Of a stretch of DNA of 64,000 bases, positions 35,918 to 44,740 are shown in pieces. Origin of the DNA: an uncultured Clostridia bacterium (GTDB taxonomy: Bacteria > Bacillota > Clostridia > Oscillospirales > Oscillospiraceae); assembly GCA_947649615.1 (NCBI GenBank), contig CANSSG010000001.1, positions 180,296 through 244,295 on the forward strand, written 5' to 3'. Every line of letters begins with the position of its first letter. Position 1 is the stretch's first letter. The notes under the pieces are model-generated. The model made no database searches and had not been told where the DNA came from. It was given only the letters and a program-made list of their open reading frames with translations. Both the position numbers and the translations under genes were made by a program.

Positions 35918-36006
35918 AAATAACGCCACCTTTTTCCCAAATTTTTCTGTTGCCTGCGGGGGGGCCAAAAGGGCAAAATTCCCCCGCCCTGAGTTCATCA
36001 ATGTAG

Positions 36007-36033
36007 TTATCGGCAGGATGAATCTAAAAAATA
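36007..36033 (-). promoter_or_regulatory. Candidate SigD/FliA-type promoter of the che cluster
   Basis: The minus strand carries GCCGATAA (36007-36014), the exact -10 of flagellar sigma factors, with TATT 15 bases upstream where TAAA would be ideal. It lies about 90 bases before cheA. The -10 match is seen; use by a flagellar-type sigma factor is inferred. Confidence 0.4.
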
Positions 36034-36070
36034 AGACGTTCGCCAACTTTTATTGAATGGAGTGTCGCCA

Positions 36071-37504
36071 ATGCCAGATTTGCTGGGCGTAACCAACGCG
36101 GTACCGGGAAACGACGCCAACCTAATCAACCGAAACATGCCCTCCATCCCCAACGACCCGCGGCTGCAAAACGCGCCGGACCCCACCCGGGTCACCCGGT
36201 CGGACAACCGCACCGAGCAGCAGGGCGCGGGCGGGGACGGCAGCGGCGCGCTGCGCTTTGATTCCAATTTTATCGCCTTCCTCCAACGCCTGAGCGAGAC
36301 CCCCGGCCTAGCCCAGACCTTGTCCCAGGTATTGCGCATGTACCAGGGTGCGGTGGTTTCCTCCGGCATGGAGGAGGGCATTGCCATGGAGATGAGCGCC
36401 CTGCTGGAAATGCTGAAGATGGACGAGGGAGAGTTCTCCTCGTTTTTCCGCTCTCAAATGCAGCTTGGCAACCGGTTTTCCGGCCCGCTGTTCTCCATTT
36501 TGCGGGAAGCCTACGGCAACAGCAACTCCGAGGTGCTGCGGGGGAACATCCTGCAATTTTTGAAGCGGTACAGCGACTATTCCTCCTCCGGCCATGTCCA
36601 GGGGAACCTGCTGCGCACCCTCACCCGCCTGACCCGCGCCATCCCCGCTACATACGGCAACCAGCTCCTTGGCATGGTCTCGGAGCTTCAGCAGAAGATG
36701 GGCGCGGGCGACCGTTCGGGGGCGCTGAAGCTGCTCCAAGGCACCATCATGCCCTTCCTGGCGGGCTACACCTCCCGGACCAACGACATGGGGCTGAGCC
36801 GGTCGCTGATCTCCCTGCTGGCCCTGGACGTAGCCCGGTACGAGAGCGGGTCCAAGGACGGGGTGATGCAGGCCTTCCGCCAGCTTGGCAGCAGCGCCAT
36901 GCTGCGGGAGAAGCTGGGGGGCGTGAGCGAGGTGGATTTGCTGCGGCTGCTGGAGCGCAGCACCTTTGCCCAGGCCGCCGAGCGGGACACCTTTGCCAGC
37001 CGCCTGGCCCAGACGGCCCAGCGGGCGCTCCGGGGCGGAGCCGGGGCGGAGGCCCAGGACGCTTTCCGCAACATCGTCTCCTCGTTCCTGCTCAACGAGA
37101 GCGTGTATATGCCCCTGACCCATGTAGCCATTCCCCTGGAGTGGAACGGGAAAATGATGTTCAGCGAATTATGGGTGGACCCGGACGCCGAGGACAACCT
37201 CAAGCGCGGCAACGGGGAGCGGGACAACGTCATCCGCTTCCTATTTAAAATAGATATCCAAGACCTTGGCTTTTTCGATATGGTGCTGACCTGCCAAAGG
37301 GAGAACGTGGACCTACAGATTTACGGCCCGCCTGCGGTAGCCAGCTTCGCCGGGACGGTGCAGGGGGAGATGACCCGCATCCTCAGCGAAAACGGCTTAA
37401 AGCCCCTTGGCGTCCAGGTCCAGGCCATGGAGAAGCCCTTGGAGATATCCGCCGTATTCCCCAAAATCTATGAAGGAGAGAACAGTATCAATGTCAGCGC
37501 GTGA
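36071..37504 (+). CDS. FliK-like hook-length-control domain protein
   Basis: In this 477-residue protein the first 70 residues are low-complexity. A long helical middle region follows (about 80-330). The C-terminal 100 residues (from about LEWNGKMMFSELWVD through FKIDIQDLGFFDMVL) resemble the FliK C-terminal substrate-switch domain, as in B. subtilis YlqG. The next gene encodes an FlhB C-terminal homologue, the natural partner of FliK. Start at ATG 36071 (GGAGTG upstream). No secretion signal or flagellar operon is near. The FliK relation is remote and inferred from pattern and context. Confidence 0.6.
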   Translation: MPDLLGVTNAVPGNDANLINRNMPSIPNDPRLQNAPDPTRVTRSDNRTEQQGAGGDGSGALRFDSNFIAFLQRLSETPGLAQTLSQVLRMYQGAVVSSGMEEGIAMEMSALLEMLKMDEGEFSSFFRSQMQLGNRFSGPLFSILREAYGNSNSEVLRGNILQFLKRYSDYSSSGHVQGNLLRTLTRLTRAIPATYGNQLLGMVSELQQKMGAGDRSGALKLLQGTIMPFLAGYTSRTNDMGLSRSLISLLALDVARYESGSKDGVMQAFRQLGSSAMLREKLGGVSEVDLLRLLERSTFAQAAERDTFASRLAQTAQRALRGGAGAEAQDAFRNIVSSFLLNESVYMPLTHVAIPLEWNGKMMFSELWVDPDAEDNLKRGNGERDNVIRFLFKIDIQDLGFFDMVLTCQRENVDLQIYGPPAVASFAGTVQGEMTRILSENGLKPLGVQVQAMEKPLEISAVFPKIYEGENSINVSA

Positions 37505-37832
37505 AAGGCCCCGCGGCGCGGGGCGGGCGGTAGCCCTCAGCTACGACGGCGGCTCAGGCGCGCCGGTGGTAGTGGCCTCCGGCATGGGGTACATGGCGGA
37601 AAAAATCGTGGAGGTGGCGTCGGAAAACGGCGTACCGGTCTACGAGGACAATTCCCTGGCCACCATGCTCTCCCAGCTCTCGCTGGGGCAGGAGATCCCG
37701 GATTCCTTATACCGGGCAATCGTGGAAATCTATGTGTATTTTCTGAATTTTGACCCAGCGGACCCGGACAAGGCCCGCCGGGAGCGGCAGGCCTTGAACC
37801 AGCAGGCAGGCCTGGAGAAAGGAGAGAGTTAA
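37491..37832 (+). CDS. FlhB C-terminal-domain homologue (FhlB/YlqH-like)
   Basis: The 113-residue protein matches the cytoplasmic domain of the type III export switch protein FlhB: AVALSYDGGSGAPVVVASG, AEKIVEVASENGVPVYED and LGQEIPDSLYRAIVEIYVY. It lacks the NPTH autocleavage motif and all membrane helices, as in the stand-alone FhlB family. It overlaps the FliK-like gene by 14 bases and is followed without a gap by a PilZ gene. Confidence 0.8.
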   Translation: MSARERPRGAGRAVALSYDGGSGAPVVVASGMGYMAEKIVEVASENGVPVYEDNSLATMLSQLSLGQEIPDSLYRAIVEIYVYFLNFDPADPDKARRERQALNQQAGLEKGES

Positions 37833-38419
37833 TGGAGAAGTTGTACCTGATTCTGGACAGCCACGGCGAGGCCCTGGCCCAGGCGGTGCTGGAATCCCCC
37901 CGGGTGACGGAGGTGGTCCAGTTGCATCTGACGGAGGAGACGGAACTGGACTTCCTGCAAATCGGCGAGATTCAGTGCATCGGCCTGGACAACAGCACCC
38001 CGTCCCTGCGGGGGACGGTGACCATGCAGCGGGGCGAGCGCCTGGTCATCAAGCCCCAGGCCATGCTGGGCGCCGAGGCGCGGGAGAACCTGCGCATCCT
38101 CACGGACTTTGAGAGCGTCATGTACCCCGTCACCGGCTACTGGAAGGGCCAGCGGGCCATCCGGGGCAAGGACCTGAGCTGCGGCGGCGTGGCCTTCCGC
38201 ACCGCCCAAACGCTGAAGGTGGGCGAGGTAGTGCAGCTTGTGCTGCCGGTAACGGACTCGCCGCTGCTGCTGCGCTCCCGCATCCTGCGGGAGCTGTCTG
38301 CGGACGAGAACGGGACGCTGTACGCGGCGCGGTTCATCGACCTGTGCCAGGATGAGGAATTCATCATCCGCAAGGCGGTCTTCAGCATCCAGGTCAGCCG
38401 TCCCAAGGCCAAGGCTTAA
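37832..38419 (+). CDS. PilZ-domain protein, probable c-di-GMP receptor
   Basis: In this 195-residue YcgR-like protein the N-terminal domain about 1-95 resembles a flagellar-brake-like barrel. The PilZ domain carries an RxxxR pattern (RENLR) and DLSCGG (the D/NxSxxG motif), so c-di-GMP binding is likely. The ATG overlaps the previous stop (TAATG). It may link c-di-GMP levels to the surface proteins and the chemotaxis-type signalling beside it. Confidence 0.85.
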   Translation: MEKLYLILDSHGEALAQAVLESPRVTEVVQLHLTEETELDFLQIGEIQCIGLDNSTPSLRGTVTMQRGERLVIKPQAMLGAEARENLRILTDFESVMYPVTGYWKGQRAIRGKDLSCGGVAFRTAQTLKVGEVVQLVLPVTDSPLLLRSRILRELSADENGTLYAARFIDLCQDEEFIIRKAVFSIQVSRPKAKA

Positions 38420-38445
38420 CGCGTGTATTGAAAGGAGCGTATTTT

Positions 38446-41400
38446 ATGGAGCAGACAAAGTCCTCCCGCCGCGGATGGAAGCGGCGGCTGCTGTCTTTTT
38501 TGATGGCGGCGGTAATGGTTCTGGGGCTGGTTCCCGGCTTCCCCGGCGTGGACGGCGAAGCCTCCGCCCACTGGGCGGACCCCTATCTCAGCCAATTGGT
38601 GGAGTGGGGCTTCATCCGGGCCGACCAGTCCGGTTATCCCGACCGGGCGCTGACCCGCGCGGACTTCATGGCCATCGTCAACCGGGCCTACGGCTATGCC
38701 ACCCCCGGCGAGACCCCCTTTGAGGACGTGAGCGAAAACGACTGGTACTACGACGATGTAAACATCGCCTACAACGCCAGGTACATTAAGGGGACCTCCC
38801 CCACCACCGCTTCCCCCAAGGAACCCCTGACCCGGGAAACGGCGGCCACCATCCTGGGGCGCAACATGATGCTCCAGGATTCCGCCGGGGAGATTCTGGA
38901 CTTTACCGACGCCCGCCGCATCAGCAATTGGGCCAAGGGGACCATCAAGTCCTCCCTGGAGCACTATCTGGTCAGCGGGTATAACGACGGCACCTTCCGT
39001 CCCCAGCGGAACGTGTCCTGGGGCGAGATGGCGTCCATGATCAGCAAGATCGTCGGTACGCCCCTCCAGGAACCGGGCGACTACGCCCTGGGCGGCACCT
39101 TCGGCAACGTGACCATCACCTCCCCCGGCGTGACCCTGCGGGACACCGTAGTGAGCGGCGACCTGTATATCACCGGCGGCGTGGGCCTGGGAAACGTGAA
39201 GCTGGAAAACGTGACGGTACTGGGCCGCATCATCTGCAGCGGCACCGGCGCCAGCGAGGGCGGCGAAGCCAGCATCCTCCTGCGCAACGTCACAGCCGAC
39301 GAAATGCTCATTGACAACCTTCAGGATAACAAGGTGTCCGTAAAAGCCGACGGCATCACCCAGATCGGCCGCACCACCGTGCGCACCAGCGCATACATTG
39401 AGGACAACACCCCCGAGGGCATGGGCCTGCAATACATCTCCATCGAGGGCGACTCCTACCCCGAAGGCGAAGAGCCTGAGGGCTGGGAGCCAATCGAAGT
39501 GGACCTGGCCGGCCGCATCGGGGAAGTCGTCAACCGCACCCCCGGCTCCCAGGTCCGCGCCGCCAAAGGCACCATTGCCAAGCTGACGGTGGATGAAGCC
39601 GCGGTGGATTCCACGGTCATCATCGACCGGGGCGCGGTGGTCAAGGAGCTGAACCTGGACACCGCCACCCTGGTTACCGGCGGGGGCGACATCGAGCATC
39701 TGATTGTCAACGCCCCCGGCTGCGAGGTGGAGATGCTGCCGGACAAGATTACCATCCGTCCCGGCATTACCGCCATTATTGACGGCGAGGAGATGGATTC
39801 CGTGGCGGCGGAGGAATCCTCCATGGAACCCCTGATCCTGGCGGGCTATCCCGAAGCGCAGGATATTACGCCCACCGGCCTGCTGGGCGCGTTCATGACC
39901 AATAAGAGCGGCACCGTCTATTGGGCGGTCAGCCCCATTACCGAAGGCTCCGTAGGCGAGGAAGACCTCATCAAGCCGCCCTCTTACGGCAGCATCGCCG
40001 TGGCCCGCGGCAGCGTCAAGGCCCCCAAGGGCAACGAAGAATTTACCACGGCCATTTCCGGCCTGACGCCGGGCGGCTCCTACTACCTGTCGGCGGTGCT
40101 GGTGGATGCCAGAGACCACCGCAGCCCGGTAAAGGTGATTTCCTTCACCACGCCGGACAACACGGTCCCGGCCTTCTGCGCGGGCTATCCCCACATGTCC
40201 AAGGTGTCCCCCAAGGACAGCGTGGCCGTGGTCATGCCCACCAAGGACTGCAAGCTTTACTATGCCCTTCTGCCCCAGGGCGCCGTTGCGCCCACGATGG
40301 ACGAGATGAAGACCAACGCGGTTGCGGGCGCGCTGGGCTACGGTGTGCGGGACGTGTATAAGAACACCGAGGACGCTTTCCGCGTCAACGACGTAATGCT
40401 GGAGGAGAAGACCACCTACGTGCTGTACTTCTTCCTGACAGACGGCGTGAACAACTCCCCCGTCACCAGCCTGACCTTCACCACGGACGACGAGACGCCG
40501 CCGGAGTTCATCATTCATCCCTATGTAGTGGATGTAAAAGCCAACAGCGTCAGCCTGAGCTTCCGGCTGAATGAAGACGGCATTGTCTACTGGGTAGCGG
40601 TACCCGCCGGCATGGAGTATCCCAAGCGGGAGACTGGGACGGACGACCTGACCGCGCCCTTGACCAGCGACTACGCGAAATTGCAGGTATCCTCAGGGAT
40701 GAACATCGGCCCCAACGGCAAGGCCGGGCGGGTGAACTGCAAGGAAAACGTAGACGGGACAATCAACGTCAGCGGCCTGAAGCCGGAGACAGCGTATGAC
40801 TTCTACTATGTTGCCAAGGACAATGCCGGACCCGACCGGAACTACTCGCTTGAGGTGAAGAAAATCACCATTAACACCCTGGACGAGACGGGTCCGAAGT
40901 TCAAGCAGTCCTTCTCAAAGGTCTCCGGCACGGACAAGACCCAGGACCCGATGTCCGACACGTCCATTTACCTGGATGTTTCGGAGAACGTCTTCTATTC
41001 CGGACCTGGCGGCGGCACCAATCTGTTGGAGTTGTACCAGAAAATCCAGAGCAGCACCGGGGACGATAAGACCGCCGCGATCAACAAGCTGGCGGCTAAC
41101 CTGTTCGGCAGCCCCCAGGAGGAAGACAGCGGGATCAAGCTCTTTAAGGTCAATCTTCAGAATAACGCCCCATCGCTTGTTCCTTCCAAGTGGAGCACAA
41201 CCCAAACCACAACTGATTGGGTCATTGATTACACCCAGGCTACAGTGACCAGTCTCAGCACAGGGGGCATCCGGATCACCTTCCCCTCATCGGGATTAAA
41301 TTTGGAGAACGGTGCGAAGTATTTCTTCATCATTGGCGACTATAAGGATACCTCCAATAACCAAAACGAGGTTTCGCCCAATCCTGTTGATTTCTTCCGC

Positions 41401-44400
41401 AATGAAAACGGCTCCCTGGCCGGACAACACCTTGTAAAGCCCTTTATCGTAGAATTTCCGTGGGTGGACCTTTCCAGCCCTGGCGTAAATCCCGGTTCTG
41501 AACCGTTGTCAAACGGCAATGCGGTCCGCGTGGACATGAGTTTCCTTATGGCCCCCTCCTCCACCGAGAGCGCGGCTGACTCCTTCAGCTACGATGTCCT
41601 GCTGTGGGCTTACAACCAAATCGAATATGACCTCTACTACCGTGTGGTAGATTTGGACGGTGATCCAATCTCCACTATATCGCAGGATGGCACCGAATCC
41701 ACATACCCTGACACATATAAGTATACCAATCCCAATGACCCGTCGGATTCTGCGGATGTCAAGGACTACCTCATTTTCCCCCAGTCGGAGACCAATAAAG
41801 CGGACAAAAACGGCTGGTTCCAGGTAGGCAAGAGCAGCAACGTGGACGGTTCCAGCGGCACTGCCAGCGGCCGAAGCGCCATCAAGCACTTTAATAACAA
41901 TGGCGCCACGGTTGTCTTCCCCAAGCTGAACCAGCTCAGTAGCAAGCTGAACTATGAGTTTGCCATCCATCTGACCAAGATCGGAGACCTTCCGGAGTTC
42001 CAGAACGGCAAAGAGACCTGGAAAAACTGGAACGAAAAGGTGGTCCTCCATATCAATGTGGGCTCCGGCCGGTCCAATCTTCTCAATTCCATATCCAATG
42101 AGAAAGCTTCGACCCACAGTACGTGGAAAACGCTTGTGAGCCAAGGCCTTAGCAACAGCGGCATAAAGTCCATTGGGCGCAACTACAATGAGAAGCCCGC
42201 GCCCGATACCCTCGAGATTTCCTGGCCGTTCACAGACAGCCGCCTGCCCACCTTTACCGGTGTCCGTATTGATGACAAGGACCTGGGGTCCACCTCTGTC
42301 AAAGTGCAGTTCGAGCTGCGTACCGCCGGTACGGTTTATTGGGCCGTCGGCATGGCGGATTCCGGCACAGACGGCACGCCGGAGATCATCACCACCCGCA
42401 GAGCCGGGGTGAAGAATGAAGCCAGCACTGACGCGGCGGATAAGAATAACGGCGGCCTGCTGTCTTATGCCGGCAACGAAGGGGAGTCGTATTGGATTCG
42501 TCTGACAGACGTTGAGAAGGACAGCAGACAGAGCCTTGCCCCTCCGGACATTACCAAGGGAGAATCCATGCAGCCCTGGATGGCCGGAACGCTGGACAGC
42601 CCGCCGAACGGGCCGATCCCCGTCCCGCCGGACAGAAACATGAAGGATGACCCGGAGCTGTACAACCTGGTCATATTGCCCGATCCCCTGTGGGTCAGAA
42701 ATCCGACTGGCGATACCAAAGTCATCCACGGCAGCAAATACACCGAAGGCCGTATAACGGACTCCTTTGAAATCGACGGCCTGGCGGCTGACACGAACTA
42801 TTACCTCTATGTAGTAGTAAAGGGATCGTCGGACGATCCGTCCCATGTGTATATCTATCAGTTCAAGACGACGAGAGGCACACCCATCATCTCCTTGGGC
42901 CGTTATGTCAAGAATGACCAGGAAGGCGGCGCAAAGATCGGTACGGATATTGATTCCAACCTGAACTACATCGTCTTCTCCCTTGAGAACGCGAAGAAGA
43001 TCAACTTGCTCAAGCGCCCCTTCAGTGTTGGTACGACGTATGGCTTGAAGAGCGCGGACGGAACGTTCTCCCTGCCCAGAAACTATAAGCCGGAATTAGG
43101 TATAGTGGATAGCAATGGGAATCCAGTATATACCGTGCTGGACGCCCTGGTACAGCGATATCACCACACGGAGACTGTAAAGTCGCCAGTACAGGACGGA
43201 GAACAGCTTGTTCTGCCAGGGTCCACTTACGAGGGAGCGTCTGTATTCGATATCTTTGCTTCTGATGAACTCAAGATTGAATTGAGCGGGGCCTTGCACG
43301 GCGAATTCCTCAGTGACTTTTTGGGCGGCATTCAGGAAAAGGTTCCTTTGACCTCCATGACGCTGAAAGGGACGAAAAACGGCGGCTCTATCATTAACGA
43401 GGAACTTGAAATTGACAGAGGTACCGACTACATCATTTTGGCTGTCGCCCAGTCCACCAATAAGGGCAACAAGCAAAATTATGAAGTAGACGCCTACTCC
43501 GCGTACACGCCGATCCGTATTGGTTCGGCGAAAGCGCCGGAAACCAACAAGACCTTCTGGGGCGTGAGTATGTCGGGAACCGCCACAGACACAACGTACA
43601 AGGGAACCATCTCCATTATGTTTGACACGCCGCTGTATGCGCAGCCTGGCGGCGAGGTGCTGCTGACAGGTGAACTGTTCAAGGAGAAAGGTACTTGGAC
43701 AGATGTGGGCATTCAGGACCGTTTGCGTGTAAATGTCACACATACTGCCATGAACTCGACCATCACCTTGTCAAACCTTGATGATGCCCACGGTTGGGAG
43801 GATCAGGACTATATCCTTATCCCCGCCGGAAGTATGTATAATAGAGACAGCGACCCCACACAGAAGAATCTGTCCATTTCCATTAAAAGGGTTGCGACAG
43901 GTATAAACGTCCAGATACAGTGGGGAAATGATGTATACAACCAACTTTTCCCGTTTGATGTGGAGCAGAATCTCCGCGTAGTGTTTGAACTCCAACCCGC
44001 AAGCCAAAATAAAGTTTCTCTTACTGGCTCGGAAGGTGCTCAGATGCTTACCATGGACGCAGACGCCGTATCGGCGGTCGTCCACGCCAACGTCTGGAAC
44101 GCGAGTCCTTCGTACGCCTGGAGTACAAATTCTGATCTGGTGACCCTTGAAAATACCACGACGCCAACCGTGACCATCAAGCCTGTCCCGGGGAAATCCG
44201 GCAGTGGTACGATCAATCTGGTATTGACCACGTTTGATTCCAACAACCAACCCAAAATCACCACAGTATCTCTGCCTTTCGCAATCAGAGGGCTGAAATT
44301 GGTGGATGCCAGCGGCGAGGCAAGCATCAACGGCAACGCGCTTGACTGGAAGCTTACACCTGACAACAAGGGTGTATCTCTGACCATCAGTTGTGGAGCG

Positions 44401-44670
44401 GCCCTGCCTGCTTCGTTCAGCGATACCGATATAACGGTTACTGGCACCGGCTTTACCGTTGCCAGAAGCGGCGTATATGAGTTCGTAGGCGGCGCACGGG
44501 ATACAATTAAGTTTGCGATACAAGCCAGCAACGTTACCGGAACAACGGGTACGCTGGAAATTCGCATAAGTGGTCTAGTCTTGACGCTTCCTGTGAACTT
44601 CTCCGGCAGCCAAAGCCAAATTGGCGGTGGCGGCGGCGCCCCCATTGGTCCAAATCCCTTCGGCAATTAA
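38446..44670 (+). CDS. Giant S-layer-homology surface protein (N-terminal SLH domains)
   Basis: The 2074-residue exported protein has a signal peptide (KRRLLSFLMAAVMVLGLVPG), three SLH motifs about 35-210 (for example SGYPDRALTRADFMAIVNRA) that should bind pyruvylated cell-wall polymer, a beta-helix-like region about 215-460, then several Fn3-like modules marked by VYWAV strings near 39,920, 40,590 and 42,340, a long unassigned region, Ig-like segments and a Gly-rich end. The second half (about 41,100-44,600) is visibly less GC-rich with different codon choice, suggesting mosaic origin. Start at ATG 38446 with AAAGGAG. Likely an adhesin or S-layer component. Confidence 0.88.
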   Translation: MEQTKSSRRGWKRRLLSFLMAAVMVLGLVPGFPGVDGEASAHWADPYLSQLVEWGFIRADQSGYPDRALTRADFMAIVNRAYGYATPGETPFEDVSENDWYYDDVNIAYNARYIKGTSPTTASPKEPLTRETAATILGRNMMLQDSAGEILDFTDARRISNWAKGTIKSSLEHYLVSGYNDGTFRPQRNVSWGEMASMISKIVGTPLQEPGDYALGGTFGNVTITSPGVTLRDTVVSGDLYITGGVGLGNVKLENVTVLGRIICSGTGASEGGEASILLRNVTADEMLIDNLQDNKVSVKADGITQIGRTTVRTSAYIEDNTPEGMGLQYISIEGDSYPEGEEPEGWEPIEVDLAGRIGEVVNRTPGSQVRAAKGTIAKLTVDEAAVDSTVIIDRGAVVKELNLDTATLVTGGGDIEHLIVNAPGCEVEMLPDKITIRPGITAIIDGEEMDSVAAEESSMEPLILAGYPEAQDITPTGLLGAFMTNKSGTVYWAVSPITEGSVGEEDLIKPPSYGSIAVARGSVKAPKGNEEFTTAISGLTPGGSYYLSAVLVDARDHRSPVKVISFTTPDNTVPAFCAGYPHMSKVSPKDSVAVVMPTKDCKLYYALLPQGAVAPTMDEMKTNAVAGALGYGVRDVYKNTEDAFRVNDVMLEEKTTYVLYFFLTDGVNNSPVTSLTFTTDDETPPEFIIHPYVVDVKANSVSLSFRLNEDGIVYWVAVPAGMEYPKRETGTDDLTAPLTSDYAKLQVSSGMNIGPNGKAGRVNCKENVDGTINVSGLKPETAYDFYYVAKDNAGPDRNYSLEVKKITINTLDETGPKFKQSFSKVSGTDKTQDPMSDTSIYLDVSENVFYSGPGGGTNLLELYQKIQSSTGDDKTAAINKLAANLFGSPQEEDSGIKLFKVNLQNNAPSLVPSKWSTTQTTTDWVIDYTQATVTSLSTGGIRITFPSSGLNLENGAKYFFIIGDYKDTSNNQNEVSPNPVDFFRNENGSLAGQHLVKPFIVEFPWVDLSSPGVNPGSEPLSNGNAVRVDMSFLMAPSSTESAADSFSYDVLLWAYNQIEYDLYYRVVDLDGDPISTISQDGTESTYPDTYKYTNPNDPSDSADVKDYLIFPQSETNKADKNGWFQVGKSSNVDGSSGTASGRSAIKHFNNNGATVVFPKLNQLSSKLNYEFAIHLTKIGDLPEFQNGKETWKNWNEKVVLHINVGSGRSNLLNSISNEKASTHSTWKTLVSQGLSNSGIKSIGRNYNEKPAPDTLEISWPFTDSRLPTFTGVRIDDKDLGSTSVKVQFELRTAGTVYWAVGMADSGTDGTPEIITTRRAGVKNEASTDAADKNNGGLLSYAGNEGESYWIRLTDVEKDSRQSLAPPDITKGESMQPWMAGTLDSPPNGPIPVPPDRNMKDDPELYNLVILPDPLWVRNPTGDTKVIHGSKYTEGRITDSFEIDGLAADTNYYLYVVVKGSSDDPSHVYIYQFKTTRGTPIISLGRYVKNDQEGGAKIGTDIDSNLNYIVFSLENAKKINLLKRPFSVGTTYGLKSADGTFSLPRNYKPELGIVDSNGNPVYTVLDALVQRYHHTETVKSPVQDGEQLVLPGSTYEGASVFDIFASDELKIELSGALHGEFLSDFLGGIQEKVPLTSMTLKGTKNGGSIINEELEIDRGTDYIILAVAQSTNKGNKQNYEVDAYSAYTPIRIGSAKAPETNKTFWGVSMSGTATDTTYKGTISIMFDTPLYAQPGGEVLLTGELFKEKGTWTDVGIQDRLRVNVTHTAMNSTITLSNLDDAHGWEDQDYILIPAGSMYNRDSDPTQKNLSISIKRVATGINVQIQWGNDVYNQLFPFDVEQNLRVVFELQPASQNKVSLTGSEGAQMLTMDADAVSAVVHANVWNASPSYAWSTNSDLVTLENTTTPTVTIKPVPGKSGSGTINLVLTTFDSNNQPKITTVSLPFAIRGLKLVDASGEASINGNALDWKLTPDNKGVSLTISCGAALPASFSDTDITVTGTGFTVARSGVYEFVGGARDTIKFAIQASNVTGTTGTLEIRISGLVLTLPVNFSGSQSQIGGGGGAPIGPNPFGN

Positions 44671-44676
44671 CCCCCC

Positions 44677-44700
44677 GGGAGCGGGCATACGCCCGCTCCC
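44677..44700 (+). terminator. Hairpin between the two SLH genes
   Basis: GGGAGCGGGC-ATAC-GCCCGCTCCC is a perfect 10-bp hairpin 7 bases after the stop. The following GCCCTTCTAT is only weakly T-rich, so it may give partial termination or 3'-end protection. Confidence 0.55.
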
Positions 44701-44740
44701 GCCCTTCTATCCCGGCAAATGATGAAAAAGGAGCGTTTTC

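Noticed and set aside
38416..40518. 700-codon open frame opposite the first SLH gene
   Set aside because: Antisense shadow; the plus strand has signal peptide and SLH motifs.
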